The notes beneath the pieces were generated by a model that was given only the letters and a program-made list of their open reading frames with translations, was not told where the DNA came from and ran no database searches. A stretch of DNA of 64,000 nucleotides from Alloascoidea africana. Taxonomy: Eukaryota; Ascomycota; Alloascoideomycetes; Alloascoideales; Alloascoideaceae. The stretch covers positions 1 to 64,000 of the forward strand of contig JAKTTT010000019.1 of the NCBI GenBank assembly GCA_030581615.1, read 5' to 3'. A program made the translations under genes and the position numbers. Each line of letters opens with the position of its first letter. Positions within the stretch are counted from its first letter, which is position 1. This document shows positions 44,488-55,102 of this stretch, in pieces.

Positions 44488-47400
44488 ATGTCGTTTCGCC
44501 TCTCAGCAAAGACGATAATCAAAGTCCCTGCGATGGATGAACCTCTTTATGAAAAACGACAATACAATCCTGAGTCGATGATCAAAGTTCATAATCATGA
44601 ACTGAGATGGACAGATGTAGACTTTGAATCTGCCGATACTTTTGGGTCGTCTTCTATTGACCTGATTGAGAACTTGAATTCCGATCTTTTACAGTGCCAC
44701 TACACCAACTTCAACTTCAACCCGTCTGTATCCAAACTAAAATCCTCAAATGACAATCATAGATACCAGCACAGACGCCATTCTTCAATGTTTACTCCAG
44801 ACGAGGCTGCTGATTATACCAATAGCATGACAAACGTGTCAACCCGTTCCAAAGCAGCAAGACTATCTCGGCAATCCAGACACTCGAAACATCATTCCGA
44901 GTCTACTCTACCTATAGTTGGCTTATCGTTATCCCATTTCTCTTTATACAACAGCCACAATAATAACAGTAATACTGGTATTGGAGACTTGGTCGTTTCA
45001 GAAGTGGTTACGCCCAGTGACAAAACTTCTGCTCCCTTGTTTTGTGATCCCAAAGAACAACCTGCAGAGAAACAGCAGTTGCCCTCAGGAACTATGACAA
45101 GGCGGCTTTCCGAAGCTTTTATTGAGAACGTTATGCCTGATCTTAACACTCGTGCGCCTGAATCCGAACATGAAAAAGGCTCTACAGAACAGAAAGATAA
45201 TCCATTAGTTCTTGGCTCGCCAGCTGATATGGTCTTGGAACATCCATTTAGAGATAAGAATGAGGTTGAGACAACAGCCTCAGTGCCTGGATCAGAAATT
45301 CTTCTTTCCCATCCCTTGTTGCAATCGCCCCAGTTTCAACATTTTCACACTTTATCAAGTGATAGCAATGCGTCAAGTTCTCTTTCTAGCTCAGGCTTTG
45401 CCTCTAATAGCCGAAGCACGCCAGTATTGAGACAAACATCATCTGAGTCGGTAGTTGATGAATGTGATTCGACATGGAGCGTTGGAGAAATAGACGAAAC
45501 AACCAGAGATATCAGCTCCAAGTATCTCTGCTACTCACGTATGTTGGACGATAGGCATTTGAGCGATAACCGCATGTCGAGCCAGGTTCGTCAGTCAAAA
45601 AATGATGACTCGAAAACTACAAATAGTCCACTTCCTGATGAAGAACAACGAACCTCTCAAAATACGTTAAAGCCAGTCCAAGACCCGGGACTTGGTTTGG
45701 TTCCCCAAACTAACAATTCGAGGTCTAGTCTTGGTTCTCTATTGTTCGAAAGTTGTTCATCTTTTAGCAAAGGTGAGGAAAATGAGTCTCAGAAGCTTGA
45801 ACCTCTTACTTCATCTCAAGATGTTCACTACGATACCTATCTTGCACTCACGGCAGGAAGAGATAGTTATACGGGGGATTCCGGCGAGCCAACTCTCCCC
45901 AGCGTTCCAAGCACTCCTGAAAGCAAAAGTGCATCATCATTAGAAATGCAATTTACCGGGACTTTGGCATCTAAGAACAATATATCTCAGGTGCATCCAG
46001 TTATATCTCCACATTCTTCAGTGCGCAACAGCTTTATCAAAACTGCATCCTCTTTTGTATCTGGCAGCAACCCCAATTTTAACAGTAACCGGAATTCGTT
46101 GCAATCTTTGCATAGACTTAGTAAAGATTTTTCCATCTCCACTTCGTCTAGAAGAACTTCCGTGACTGTTCGAGGTAGCTCTCCAGCAATGAGGTTCAGT
46201 ACTCAGATGACGCCAGTTGCGAGCGCTTGTGGGAATAACAACGAAAGCACATCTGATTTAAGATCGTTCAAGAGTGAAGCTTCTCCGTTTTCAGAGCGCA
46301 ATATTATGAACCGTTTCAGCGTTGGTCGTGAAGCGAGGGTTTCGTCAGCCCTTTCAATAAACAAAAAGATAAGCATTTTAAGAACAAGGAATACCTTCAA
46401 GAAGATCGAAATTCCAAAAGACCCCAAACTTTTCCCACAATGGTTTATAAAACGGGTTGTGGAATCTGCTACTGGCATAGTACAACCAGAAAACACATTT
46501 GGCGAGCCCTCGTCCACAATACAACAAAAAGGTCAATTTATTACCCCTAATCTGTTTGTACCTACTGAGGTATGGACATGCGACGATATTAGAATCAATA
46601 ATATAGAAATCAAGTTGAAGATTAGCAAAGATATTATTAACGAATTGGAAGATTTTCTAAAAGTGGCAAAGGAAAAAAGCCTCTCGTCACAATATGCTTC
46701 TCCCGCAAAGACTTTTAACACAGGACTTAGTGGAAATAATGAGCTCGAAAAGAAGATCATGATCCAGGGAGATAAAGTCAAGAAAGTTTTTCAGTTTCAT
46801 GAAAAGCTGCTTGTCGCCTACAAGGTTTACATGCCTGAAGAAAGAGAAAAAATGACGAAAGATATTGACAGAGACTTTTTGATCAATGTTTTGAATAGCA
46901 GCAGGAACTGCAACCAAAGCAACAGTGGCAAGTTTAACACTTACAACACTAACCAAGTAGGTCATTCTTTCTATATGACCCGCTCTTATGATCCGTATTT
47001 TCATTCCGATTCAGATGATGATAGTTGGGTAGTTCGGGATGATCGCAAATTTGAGACTTTTGATGTTAGTGCGTTGAAGAATTTCTCACAAGACAAGCCT
47101 TCAGAACCTGAATTGCCAAACGACGACTGTGCAACAAAGGGTGGCTTAAAGGAGCAAGTCCACTTGTCAAGATCCCGTACTGTCATGCAACCTAGATGCC
47201 AGCAGATTCAAACAAACGATGATTCACTTACATCTAAATCAGTAGTTTCGACTCCCAAAAGAGCCAGCTTGATAAATACAGTGCTCCATGAGGAAAAGCG
47301 CTTTAACTCACCTTTGAATTATCAACTAAACAGCCAAAAGAAAACTGATAAATTTAGTAAGCACTTCAGATCAAACACGAGTTCTACGCAGGGATCTGGT

Positions 47401-48465
47401 TCATTCTTATCTGTGTCTAGTATTCCAGAAAGTGCCAAGGAAAGCCGTAACATAGAAAATAATTCCCCTGGTGGCAGGAAAGAGGTTCATCAGAGCAAGC
47501 AAAAGAAGCGATTTGGCAATAAAGTAATGGGATTCTTGAAGAAAGGCTCTAAATCTCACTTCCACCATCATCATAACTATCACGAGAAGCATGTAACAGG
47601 AAGTGAATCAAATTTGCCAAAATTGGTATCTATAAAGCAGAATGAATCGCCACTTATTGAGCCACCTAAAATAGAAGTTGAGCCAGCACTGAATCACCAA
47701 ACACCCCAATTGAGCATTACTAACGCACAAATAATAAAGGAAAAGAAGGACTATATCGAGATGCTCAGCCTTTTGCTGAAAGTTGTAGATGAGCTAGGGG
47801 AGATCATAGAAGACAATGAAAAAAGGATAACAGAAATATCAAAGCAAGGCCTTTTGCAACTGCGTGAACAGGGTGAGGTCGAAGTAAAACAAGATGCTGT
47901 TCAAGTTAGAGTGATTCCAGTTGAGAAGAGCAGAAATGATAAACTATCGCGGCTCAATATACACTCACGATCAGAACTGGAATCTCCTTCTTTGCCCTCT
48001 TCGCCATCTCTTGAATCAGTTCATGATCACCCAGCTCTGATGGTGCAAACGCCCGGATCAAAATCAATCACAACTCCCTTCTCACCTGTTCTTAGAATTC
48101 GAGGAGGAATGCCCTGCTATGCCATCGCTTCCACCCAAGTCCAAGAATTTCAGCAGAAACAACAGCAAAAGTTTCAAAATACTATTGCAAATACCCCAAA
48201 TGCAACTGCACTTAACTCACCAATTGAAGAAATCAGCGGAAACAGTGGCGATGGAGCATTGGCGAGAGGTGGAACAATTCATAGACAAAGGACATTATCA
48301 GAATCAAAGGTTCACATGCAGTTGTTGATATTTATAAATGAGCAAGTTGAGTTCATGCTTTGCTTTTTGAAAAAGACCATATGCCGTTTCTTACTAGCAG
48401 ATTTGGCAAGAATATGTGGTGTGTACATAAAAGCAAAAGTCTACAACAGCTTGATGTGCACCTAA
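44488..48465 (+). CDS. Large Ser-rich protein of unknown function
   Basis: 1325 residues in one exon. Mostly disordered and Ser/Thr/Asn-rich, with many possible phosphosites. I do not recognise it. A more folded block lies at about residues 635-760 (IPKDPKLFPQWFIKRVVESA, then VPTEVWTCDDIRINNIEIKL and a helix). A basic His-rich stretch follows near 1020 (KSHFHHHHNYHEKH), and a helical segment near 1085 (YIEMLSLLLKVVDELGEII). A hydrophobic end (MLCFLKKTICRFLLADLA) could be a membrane segment. An out-of-frame ATG at 44481 gives a 19-codon upstream frame overlapping the start; the ATG at 44533 is an alternative start. Confidence 0.75.
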   Translation: MSFRLSAKTIIKVPAMDEPLYEKRQYNPESMIKVHNHELRWTDVDFESADTFGSSSIDLIENLNSDLLQCHYTNFNFNPSVSKLKSSNDNHRYQHRRHSSMFTPDEAADYTNSMTNVSTRSKAARLSRQSRHSKHHSESTLPIVGLSLSHFSLYNSHNNNSNTGIGDLVVSEVVTPSDKTSAPLFCDPKEQPAEKQQLPSGTMTRRLSEAFIENVMPDLNTRAPESEHEKGSTEQKDNPLVLGSPADMVLEHPFRDKNEVETTASVPGSEILLSHPLLQSPQFQHFHTLSSDSNASSSLSSSGFASNSRSTPVLRQTSSESVVDECDSTWSVGEIDETTRDISSKYLCYSRMLDDRHLSDNRMSSQVRQSKNDDSKTTNSPLPDEEQRTSQNTLKPVQDPGLGLVPQTNNSRSSLGSLLFESCSSFSKGEENESQKLEPLTSSQDVHYDTYLALTAGRDSYTGDSGEPTLPSVPSTPESKSASSLEMQFTGTLASKNNISQVHPVISPHSSVRNSFIKTASSFVSGSNPNFNSNRNSLQSLHRLSKDFSISTSSRRTSVTVRGSSPAMRFSTQMTPVASACGNNNESTSDLRSFKSEASPFSERNIMNRFSVGREARVSSALSINKKISILRTRNTFKKIEIPKDPKLFPQWFIKRVVESATGIVQPENTFGEPSSTIQQKGQFITPNLFVPTEVWTCDDIRINNIEIKLKISKDIINELEDFLKVAKEKSLSSQYASPAKTFNTGLSGNNELEKKIMIQGDKVKKVFQFHEKLLVAYKVYMPEEREKMTKDIDRDFLINVLNSSRNCNQSNSGKFNTYNTNQVGHSFYMTRSYDPYFHSDSDDDSWVVRDDRKFETFDVSALKNFSQDKPSEPELPNDDCATKGGLKEQVHLSRSRTVMQPRCQQIQTNDDSLTSKSVVSTPKRASLINTVLHEEKRFNSPLNYQLNSQKKTDKFSKHFRSNTSSTQGSGSFLSVSSIPESAKESRNIENNSPGGRKEVHQSKQKKRFGNKVMGFLKKGSKSHFHHHHNYHEKHVTGSESNLPKLVSIKQNESPLIEPPKIEVEPALNHQTPQLSITNAQIIKEKKDYIEMLSLLLKVVDELGEIIEDNEKRITEISKQGLLQLREQGEVEVKQDAVQVRVIPVEKSRNDKLSRLNIHSRSELESPSLPSSPSLESVHDHPALMVQTPGSKSITTPFSPVLRIRGGMPCYAIASTQVQEFQQKQQQKFQNTIANTPNATALNSPIEEISGNSGDGALARGGTIHRQRTLSESKVHMQLLIFINEQVEFMLCFLKKTICRFLLADLARICGVYIKAKVYNSLMCT

Positions 48466-48853
48466 TGGAACCAACTATCTGGACTTTAACACACTTTTTT
48501 TTTATTACTTTAGATTTTCGTGGACATATTATTTATATACTACTATACTGTTTTTTCATGGGATTCGAGACTAGTTTTTGTTTTCATTTGTTTTTTTTAG
48601 CAGCAAAAGCATAATAATGGAAAGCATCCATTTTTCAAATGCTCTCACATGTACCTGAGTATAAATGGATTCTTAGAAAACTCCAGTAGATAGCAGCTAA
48701 AAACTTAATTGGAATCGATTTTGGAATAGTGTAAGGCTTGTGGGACTGGCATTTAGCTTTATGTATGTAGGGTTGTGGGTGGCTGCTGGCGCGAGAGATG
48801 TTTTCGCGTTTTGGCTTTATCTTCATCCATTGAAGAAGATATCCAAGGTACTA

Positions 48854-50038
48854 ATGCAAATGACGGGCTCACCAAAGTACAAATCACATTCCTCGACGAC
48901 TAGAATTTTGCTTTTATCAAAAGCAGCCTCTAGCTCAAAGCTGGTGCTCTTGAGACTGCCTCATCCACGCGCACCAACCACACTGACGCGTTTTGCACTG
49001 GATACAAACACAAGCCAGATGTACGAATTTATACGGATCTCAGGAGTAAATCCCCACTCGAATAAGCAGAGATACAATGTCATTGATGATGATTCCGATA
49101 AAGAAGCATATAGATCCATTGCTATTGATTCTATATCATCAGGAGCAAAGAAAAGTATTAACGGCGAAGGGGAGACTGCAAGTGATAAAGAAGACGATGA
49201 AGGATTCGTTTTCGCCAGTCCTTCAATTTACGTTGCGACGCCGTTTAATCCAATATATATGATATTACCATTAATGATATCTAAAAATTCCGAGAAGAAT
49301 GAACGGTTTCAACTGGTTGAAAACTTCCTCTCAAGCGGATTTGGGACTGGCAACGGAGAAAATGGTGAAAAGTCAGATTTCAATCTATTGCCCTACACTC
49401 TTTTCGAAAAGCACTTGCCCTCGATATGTGACGTGCAAGAACTGGATGATGAGAAATATTTTAGGCTTAATACTGAAAAACTGTTTGAATGGTTTAAGAC
49501 CATTGTGTCCCGGATAGAAGATTCTTTGTCTGGAAAGCTTAAAGAGTCATCGATAATGAAAGACTTTGTAAAGTCGCCCCTATATCCAGCTACCTTGGCT
49601 CCTGGAAGTTCGAGCGATACAAATGTTGTCAAGGATGAGAGCTTGACTGAGGAAGGCATTCCAAAACTTGTTTTAAAGCAGGCGAAGAGGCAAGCGGCGA
49701 TAAACCTCGTGAGTTCCTATCTTTCAAAGAGCACGATTGAACTGCTAAAGTCTCAATCCATCCAAAATGATTCCGAGGAAAGCTTTTGGAATTTTCAAGA
49801 CATGGATGAGTATCTCACAAAGGTTAAAAAGGACAGAGAAGCACGACTGGAAGCAGAGAAACATCTTCAGGACATGCTTTCACAACCAGAAAGAAGTGGA
49901 AAGGAAAATAAAAACGTTAACGGAAATCAGGCTAGAGGTAAGGGAAAGGTAAAACAGACCAGTCTTGCGGGAGCGAAACGGAAAAAGACTGCTGTTGGTC
50001 AAGGAGCAATGGATCGTTTTTTCAAAAAGAAAAACTAA
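48854..50038 (+). CDS. RNH202: Ribonuclease H2 subunit B
   Basis: Non-catalytic subunit of RNase H2, which removes ribonucleotides from DNA. 394 residues. Family blocks: ILLLSKAASSSKLVLLRLPH at the N-terminus (triple-barrel domain), YVATPFNPIYMILPLMI, and a helical middle (CDVQELDDEKYFRLNTEKL). The C-terminus ends QGAMDRFFKKKN, a clear PCNA-binding PIP box, which directs the enzyme to replication and repair sites. The start is the ATG at 48854 (a second lies at 48860); the frame upstream begins with GTG. The neighbour REX2 is convergent with 89 bp between stops. Confidence 0.93.
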   Translation: MQMTGSPKYKSHSSTTRILLLSKAASSSKLVLLRLPHPRAPTTLTRFALDTNTSQMYEFIRISGVNPHSNKQRYNVIDDDSDKEAYRSIAIDSISSGAKKSINGEGETASDKEDDEGFVFASPSIYVATPFNPIYMILPLMISKNSEKNERFQLVENFLSSGFGTGNGENGEKSDFNLLPYTLFEKHLPSICDVQELDDEKYFRLNTEKLFEWFKTIVSRIEDSLSGKLKESSIMKDFVKSPLYPATLAPGSSSDTNVVKDESLTEEGIPKLVLKQAKRQAAINLVSSYLSKSTIELLKSQSIQNDSEESFWNFQDMDEYLTKVKKDREARLEAEKHLQDMLSQPERSGKENKNVNGNQARGKGKVKQTSLAGAKRKKTAVGQGAMDRFFKKKN

Positions 50039-50127
50039 TGGATGCTTTTATTGTTATCTGTTCTATCTACATTTTGTATCGACCATTCAAAACCAATTCC
50101 AGCCAGCAAAAGTATGCCTTCAGCAGG

Positions 50128-51111
50128 CTATTTATTCCCTTTGAAATAATGCTCTTGATACCACCTCAGTTCTTCAAGGGACTCCAATATGTCATCTCTT
50201 GATCTATGGCAAGCCTTTTTCTTTGGTTTCTCCTTCAGCAGAGGGTAGTTGTGTCTTAGACCAACCTCGTTTATACTGCTCACGTCTACCATTCTTGGTG
50301 CTAAGAGCTTACTTGTGTAAGGCATTAGTCTATCAATAAAACATCGGTCAAACCAGATTGTGTTTCCTGCTAAAAGTAACCTTTTTGTACTCATCATATC
50401 TAAAAGTTTGATATTCGGTTTTGCTCCTTTCGTACTTTCAAAGCTCGAATCTGAACCCAAATCTGCATTTCCGTTCAAGTTTTCGATGCTGTCAGTAGAC
50501 TTCACATGATGCCCCAAAAGGCTTGCTTCTGGCGAGTCTGGAAACAAGACATCATATATATACTTTGTCAGTTCAAGATCAGCATCCTCAATGTTTTTGC
50601 TTGACTTGAGACAATCGTGCCATAATCCAGAAGAGATGTGAGTATTTGTACACCACGAATCCATCTTTTGTAGCACTTCTTTTTGTTGGTGAATAACTGT
50701 CTGGTATCCATTCTTCACATCAATTTCATTAGTACAAATACGCGTAAGGGTTATCGAGAGGACACCGGACATACAGGTTCAATAATGTTTAAATGTTTGT
50801 CTGTTATTAAGCAGCAAATCTCCAAAATGTGATCATTTTGTTTATCTGTTCCCGTTGTCTTAAAAGAGAAGCGGAAGAATTAGTTTCAGAACAGGCACAC
50901 CAATAACTTCGGTTCGACCTCCACTTACCTCGAGGTCTATCCACACAAGTGGCCTGGGATATTGACTTCTGGGAGACCGACTCCTCAAATAATAGTTCCT
51001 AGTAAGTGCATGTGTCCAAGGCAAGGCTGGTCTAAAGCTTGCCAATCGCAATGACCTGAAGCTCATTGAAGGTAGAGCTGTGAAAGCATGCATTCTGGAA
51101 AACCGGCGCAT
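50128..51111 (-). CDS. REX2: Mitochondrial oligoribonuclease Rex2
   Basis: DEDDh 3'-5' exonuclease that clears short RNA; 283 residues. Three exons: 50929-51111, 50775-50858 and 50128-50712. An Arg/Ser-rich mitochondrial leader precedes Exo I PLVWIDLETTG (Asp and Glu). HILEICCLITD follows, then Exo II LLAGNTIWFDRCF and Exo III CHRSRDDI (His and Asp). The usual Met-Thr-Gly-Leu after Exo I is Thr-Thr-Gly-Thr here. About 50 Ser/Asn-rich residues are inserted before Exo II. Introns: GTAAGT...TTTTAAG and GTATGT...TACTAAT...GTGAAG, so both acceptors are AAG. CACGTG lies 185 bp upstream. Confidence 0.9.
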
Positions 51112-51554
51112 ATTGCTTTTGAAAGACAGAAAAAGAATGATTCAAGAAATCAGGAACAATTAGATGCTGATATATAATTAAGAATGAAAATGCAAAAGTC
51201 AATGACCATTAATGCGATTCATAGAACAATCAAATATCCAACATGGTTCAAACACAGATCGATTGGATAGTTCCAGCATAGTTTAAAAGGGCAATCACGT
51301 GATTGGTTTCTAACATGCCTAAAACTTCCAGTACCCAATCCTAGTCTTACTGCTACACCAAGTGGTTAGTTTCCCATTAAACAGAAATATGGCACTACTT
51401 ATAGTTACATCAGATTGCACTCTTTGAAGTTTCATAGTTGAAATAGCCAGCCTTTCCTACGCCATGAAAAAGCATTCGAAATGCTGTTGAAGGTCATGAG
51501 CCTAGTTTATTACTACTACACTTTGCATTGATTGACAACAAATCCTTTTCCTGT
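51112..51554. promoter_or_regulatory. REX2 promoter region
   Basis: About 440 bp. It holds an extended palindrome ATCACGTGAT centred on CACGTG at 51296-51301. Confidence 0.4.
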
Positions 51555-52764
51555 TTAGTTAGGTATACTTCTTTCCACCTCGTACTTGAAATCAAAGTAA
51601 GATTTATCAAAATGATGAACTCTGACATAACCATCTTCTCCTCCGGATGTAAATCCTGTTCCCTTTGGATGAACTGCAATGTAATTCAGAGGACCGAAAT
51701 GTCCTTTAACACGTCCAATTTCCTCTTCAAAGATTTTGTGAAAGATACGAGCCTCAAATTTACCTTGTCTTGCTGAGGTTGTGGTGACATCTCTAGCTTC
51801 CTGACCACCTCCCAAAATGACAAATTCTTTAACAGGAGTAATAGCAGCAGAATTCATGGGTACATCGATACTGAAACTTTTGAGAACTTTGAAACTGTCC
51901 ACATCGGTGATTTTTGCCGATTTATCTTTTGAACTCGTTATGAAGTAGGTTCTGTCCTTTGAAAACTGGATATCCGTAATTGGGAACTTTGGGTCGTGTA
52001 TTTCCTCTCGTTGCAACAGCTCTCCTGTTTGAGCATCAAATTTAGAAATGACACCATTGCTATGTCCAGCAATCAGATATCTGTCGCCATACGACCATCC
52101 CACGACACGAGCCGTGGAGTTTGGATCAGTGTTTTCAATCTCCAGTATGGGCTTGGTTGACTGTTGAGCGCCCACTTCAGGAACAATTGGGAATACCAAT
52201 ATAGAGCCTTTGAAACCCATGACACCGTCACAAACAACTACAAGCCTGTCATTCTTTCCGGAAAACTCAACTCTTGTAGCAGGGGTATCAAACTCCCACT
52301 TGAAAAATGACTGCCCCGTCTTAGTATCCCACAATCTTGCAGTGAAATCAGCAGCACCAGTGACTATGACTGACGAGTCATCAGTAATATCAACACTTGA
52401 CAGAGCACCAGTGTGTCCCGAAAGTGTTCCTAATCGCTCCCCGTTGTGTGAAAACCAAACGTTGGCACTAATTTGATCCTCATGTCAGTCCAGTGTAAAT
52501 TGAGAATACAAAAAAGCAGATGATTCATTTTTTCGAGTTACTTACACTAAATCCTTGGAAACAGAAAGCAACAGGTCGCCATCTTTGTTGTATTTGACCT
52601 GAGAAAGAGGACGCTCATGTCCCATACTAAGGAGTGAAAAAAGAAAAATTAGACCTTCTCCTTCAAACTAACAAAAATGTGGTTTTGATAAGGGTACATA
52701 TGAGTGCTTAAAAGTTATCCACATTTTAAAAATCAATCTGGACTTACAGAATAATCGGTCTCAT
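51555..52764 (-). CDS. TIF34: Translation initiation factor eIF3 subunit i
   Basis: WD40 propeller subunit of eIF3 that pairs with eIF3b and eIF3g in start-site scanning. 336 residues in three exons: 52748-52764, 52546-52626 and 51555-52467. The first coding exon is only 17 nt (MRPII plus two bases). Family blocks: [44 protein letters not shown], then [19 protein letters not shown] and GYVRVHHFD near the end. Donors are GTAAGT and GTAAGT; acceptors are CTTAG and ATTAG with CTGAC. The length is normal for eIF3i. Confidence 0.95.
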
Positions 52765-55102
52765 TTTGCCTTGTTTCTTTTGATCCTGAGCTTTGAATGC
52801 CAGGTCTGTTTTTTGTAAAAATTCACCTATATGCGTATTTCCTGGACCGGCGTAAGACTTGTCATGTTACCCGGATATTGTATACAAATAGAGGCAACTC
52901 AACTTCAAGCTCCAGTCCAGTCGAGAAGGAAACTACCCTTGCCAAGAGTAAACAATATGGATTGTAATCTGTACCAAGCAAGATGATTATTGTCTAACAA
53001 GATACTTGAACCTGCTGAATAATTTATGTCTTTATGTCCCATAGTATAGTGAAAGGGATGACTGCGTGAGATCCGGGTAACCAGTATTCATAAACCTACT
53101 CTTGTTGAACTCGTTGATCACGAAAAACATGTTAGAGAAATCGCCTTGTGAAGGCGTCAAGGGCGAGAGAAAGATTATCGATATCTCTTTCGGATTAAAT
53201 TTGATCCATTGAAAGGTCTTTTGGAATTAATAAAGTTTCTATTCTCCTTGCAAAGTTGATAATCTTCTTGTAGCCGTTTGCATGTCAATTATTCGGTTCA
53301 CTTCCAATATTAAGCCAGTCTCTGAGAAATAGATGATATTCCAGTGTGTGATGTCATTGTTCTGACAGTTACTAAAAGATCTTTTTGCAAAGGTAAATTT
53401 CATATATTTCAAGTGGAACACTAGATGGAAATTGAGAATCGATGAAACCGTCGTTATGGTTTTGTTCCATCATTTTTCATCTCCTTAGGATTTCCAATGT
53501 TTGTATCTACTACTTCGAATTATCTTTGAAATATGCTTGTTCTACATCTTCAGAATATTTTACTCATTAATTTAACCCCCCTGAGAGTACAGGATAGTGA
53601 TCTCAGAGATTACAATTGTTCATTCTCACAAATTATACAAATATGATCAAACAAATCCTTCTCCTGGTCCCTTGTAAAGTTGAAAATTAAAAGTTCTTGG
53701 TCTACGTCAATTTTTTTGAAAAAAGATAAATATTCTGGCTGTTTTTCAAAGCTTCTGGTTGCCAACCCTCTCATTGTTTTCTTTATTCCACAAGTCGTGA
53801 ATTGTTTGCTTTGAGACCAGCATTAGCAACATCCTTAGTATTCCTGTAGTTTATGCTTCCCCAATGAGAGTTAACGCGTAACATTCAATTCTATTTTTCA
53901 AAGAATGTTGGCACTTGAAACGAAAATTATCTCGAAGGTCAAGAGCCACCTATGAGAAACTTCAGGAGTAAAACACCAGAAATAGAAATGCATTTTGAAA
54001 GGTGCTTTTAGCTCATCTAACAGAATTGGCCACGCCTTTCCGTATTATTTACAGATAAGATCTAACCTAGATCTGATCTCCAAAGACTCAGTATACCATA
54101 TTTTTTAGCTCAACAAATACAGGGAAATCCGCCTCCGAAAAATCGGTACTAGATGGTAGACTGCATGGTACTTGACAGCTCTTAAAACGCACATTTTAAT
54201 TGTTTACGATGTAGCCTTTCCGTCAGAGAAATTGAAATTCAAGGGTTTTGCGTCAACCATTGCATGCCAAGAAAAGGCTATCATTTGGGCAGTGGTTTCC
54301 CAACATATAGGTATTATCTCGACAAAGTAAGTTCAAGAACTATGACTCTACACATTGATTTGCCGAAATACAGATCCTGGAACATGTTGTGATCTTGAAA
54401 TATTTAACTTTAACAATATCATCGCATTTGTCACTAGAACAAAGGTTTAAAAGAGATCCCATTCCAGTAAAAGGAGAATCGTAAAATGGCTGAAAATAGG
54501 CAGTAGCTTAGGAAATTCCCACTATAGTCTATCGGTATTATACCTTCTTATCCACAATTCTTACAAACACTCGGTATATAGTTAAAACTTCTTCAAAAAC
54601 GAAACCTTCTATAACCGTCTCGGGAAACATCGCTCTAGCAGAGTCACAAACAAAATGGTCAGATTGACACTGGAACTTTCTTAATCTTCTTAAGTTTAAC
54701 CGATTCCTCAATTCTCTAGGCAACACATAATGTGTTATATTTCCACCATGGGTACAACAAGGTCGGGCCGGATATTCAAGACTCCCGAAATATCTCTGGA
54801 TCAAAATACGCCACTGTCTTAATACAATCCCTTCAGTTAACATTTAAAATAGTTCGAGTACAAGAAGAAACCATTGCAAAGACTAAGGCAAGAAAATTAG
54901 AGGCAAAACAGAACTATGCAAAGTATGTCTATACACCAGTATTTTAAAAGTTTTCTATAGACTTTGAGGACCATGAGACAAAGATAGCGCAATTATTGGA
55001 CATGCAACTGACGAAAAAACAAAAAATATTAAGCATGAAATATAAAACTTGTTAACAGAATAAAGCAATGATCAAGAGTTCATTCAAACAAAACAGGTTC
55101 CA
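52765..55102. other. TIF34 promoter, then gene-poor stretch
   Basis: About 2.3 kb. The first 320 bp hold two Reb1-type sites in inverted order: TGTTACCCGG at 52865-52874 and CCGGGTAAC at 53073-53081. From 53.1 to 55.1 kb no gene is supported; a 101-codon ATG frame at 54538-54843 (minus) has no recognisable family. Confidence 0.5.
52865..53081. promoter_or_regulatory. Inverted pair of Reb1-type sites upstream of TIF34
   Basis: The sites at 52865 and 53073 start 208 bp apart and face each other. The near one is 100 bp from the TIF34 start. The arrangement matches the PRP40/HAD pair at 8778/8973. Confidence 0.5.

Noticed and set aside
54538-54843. 101-codon ATG frame on the minus strand
   Set aside because: No recognisable family, no promoter and isolated in a gene-poor tract; length is within chance range.
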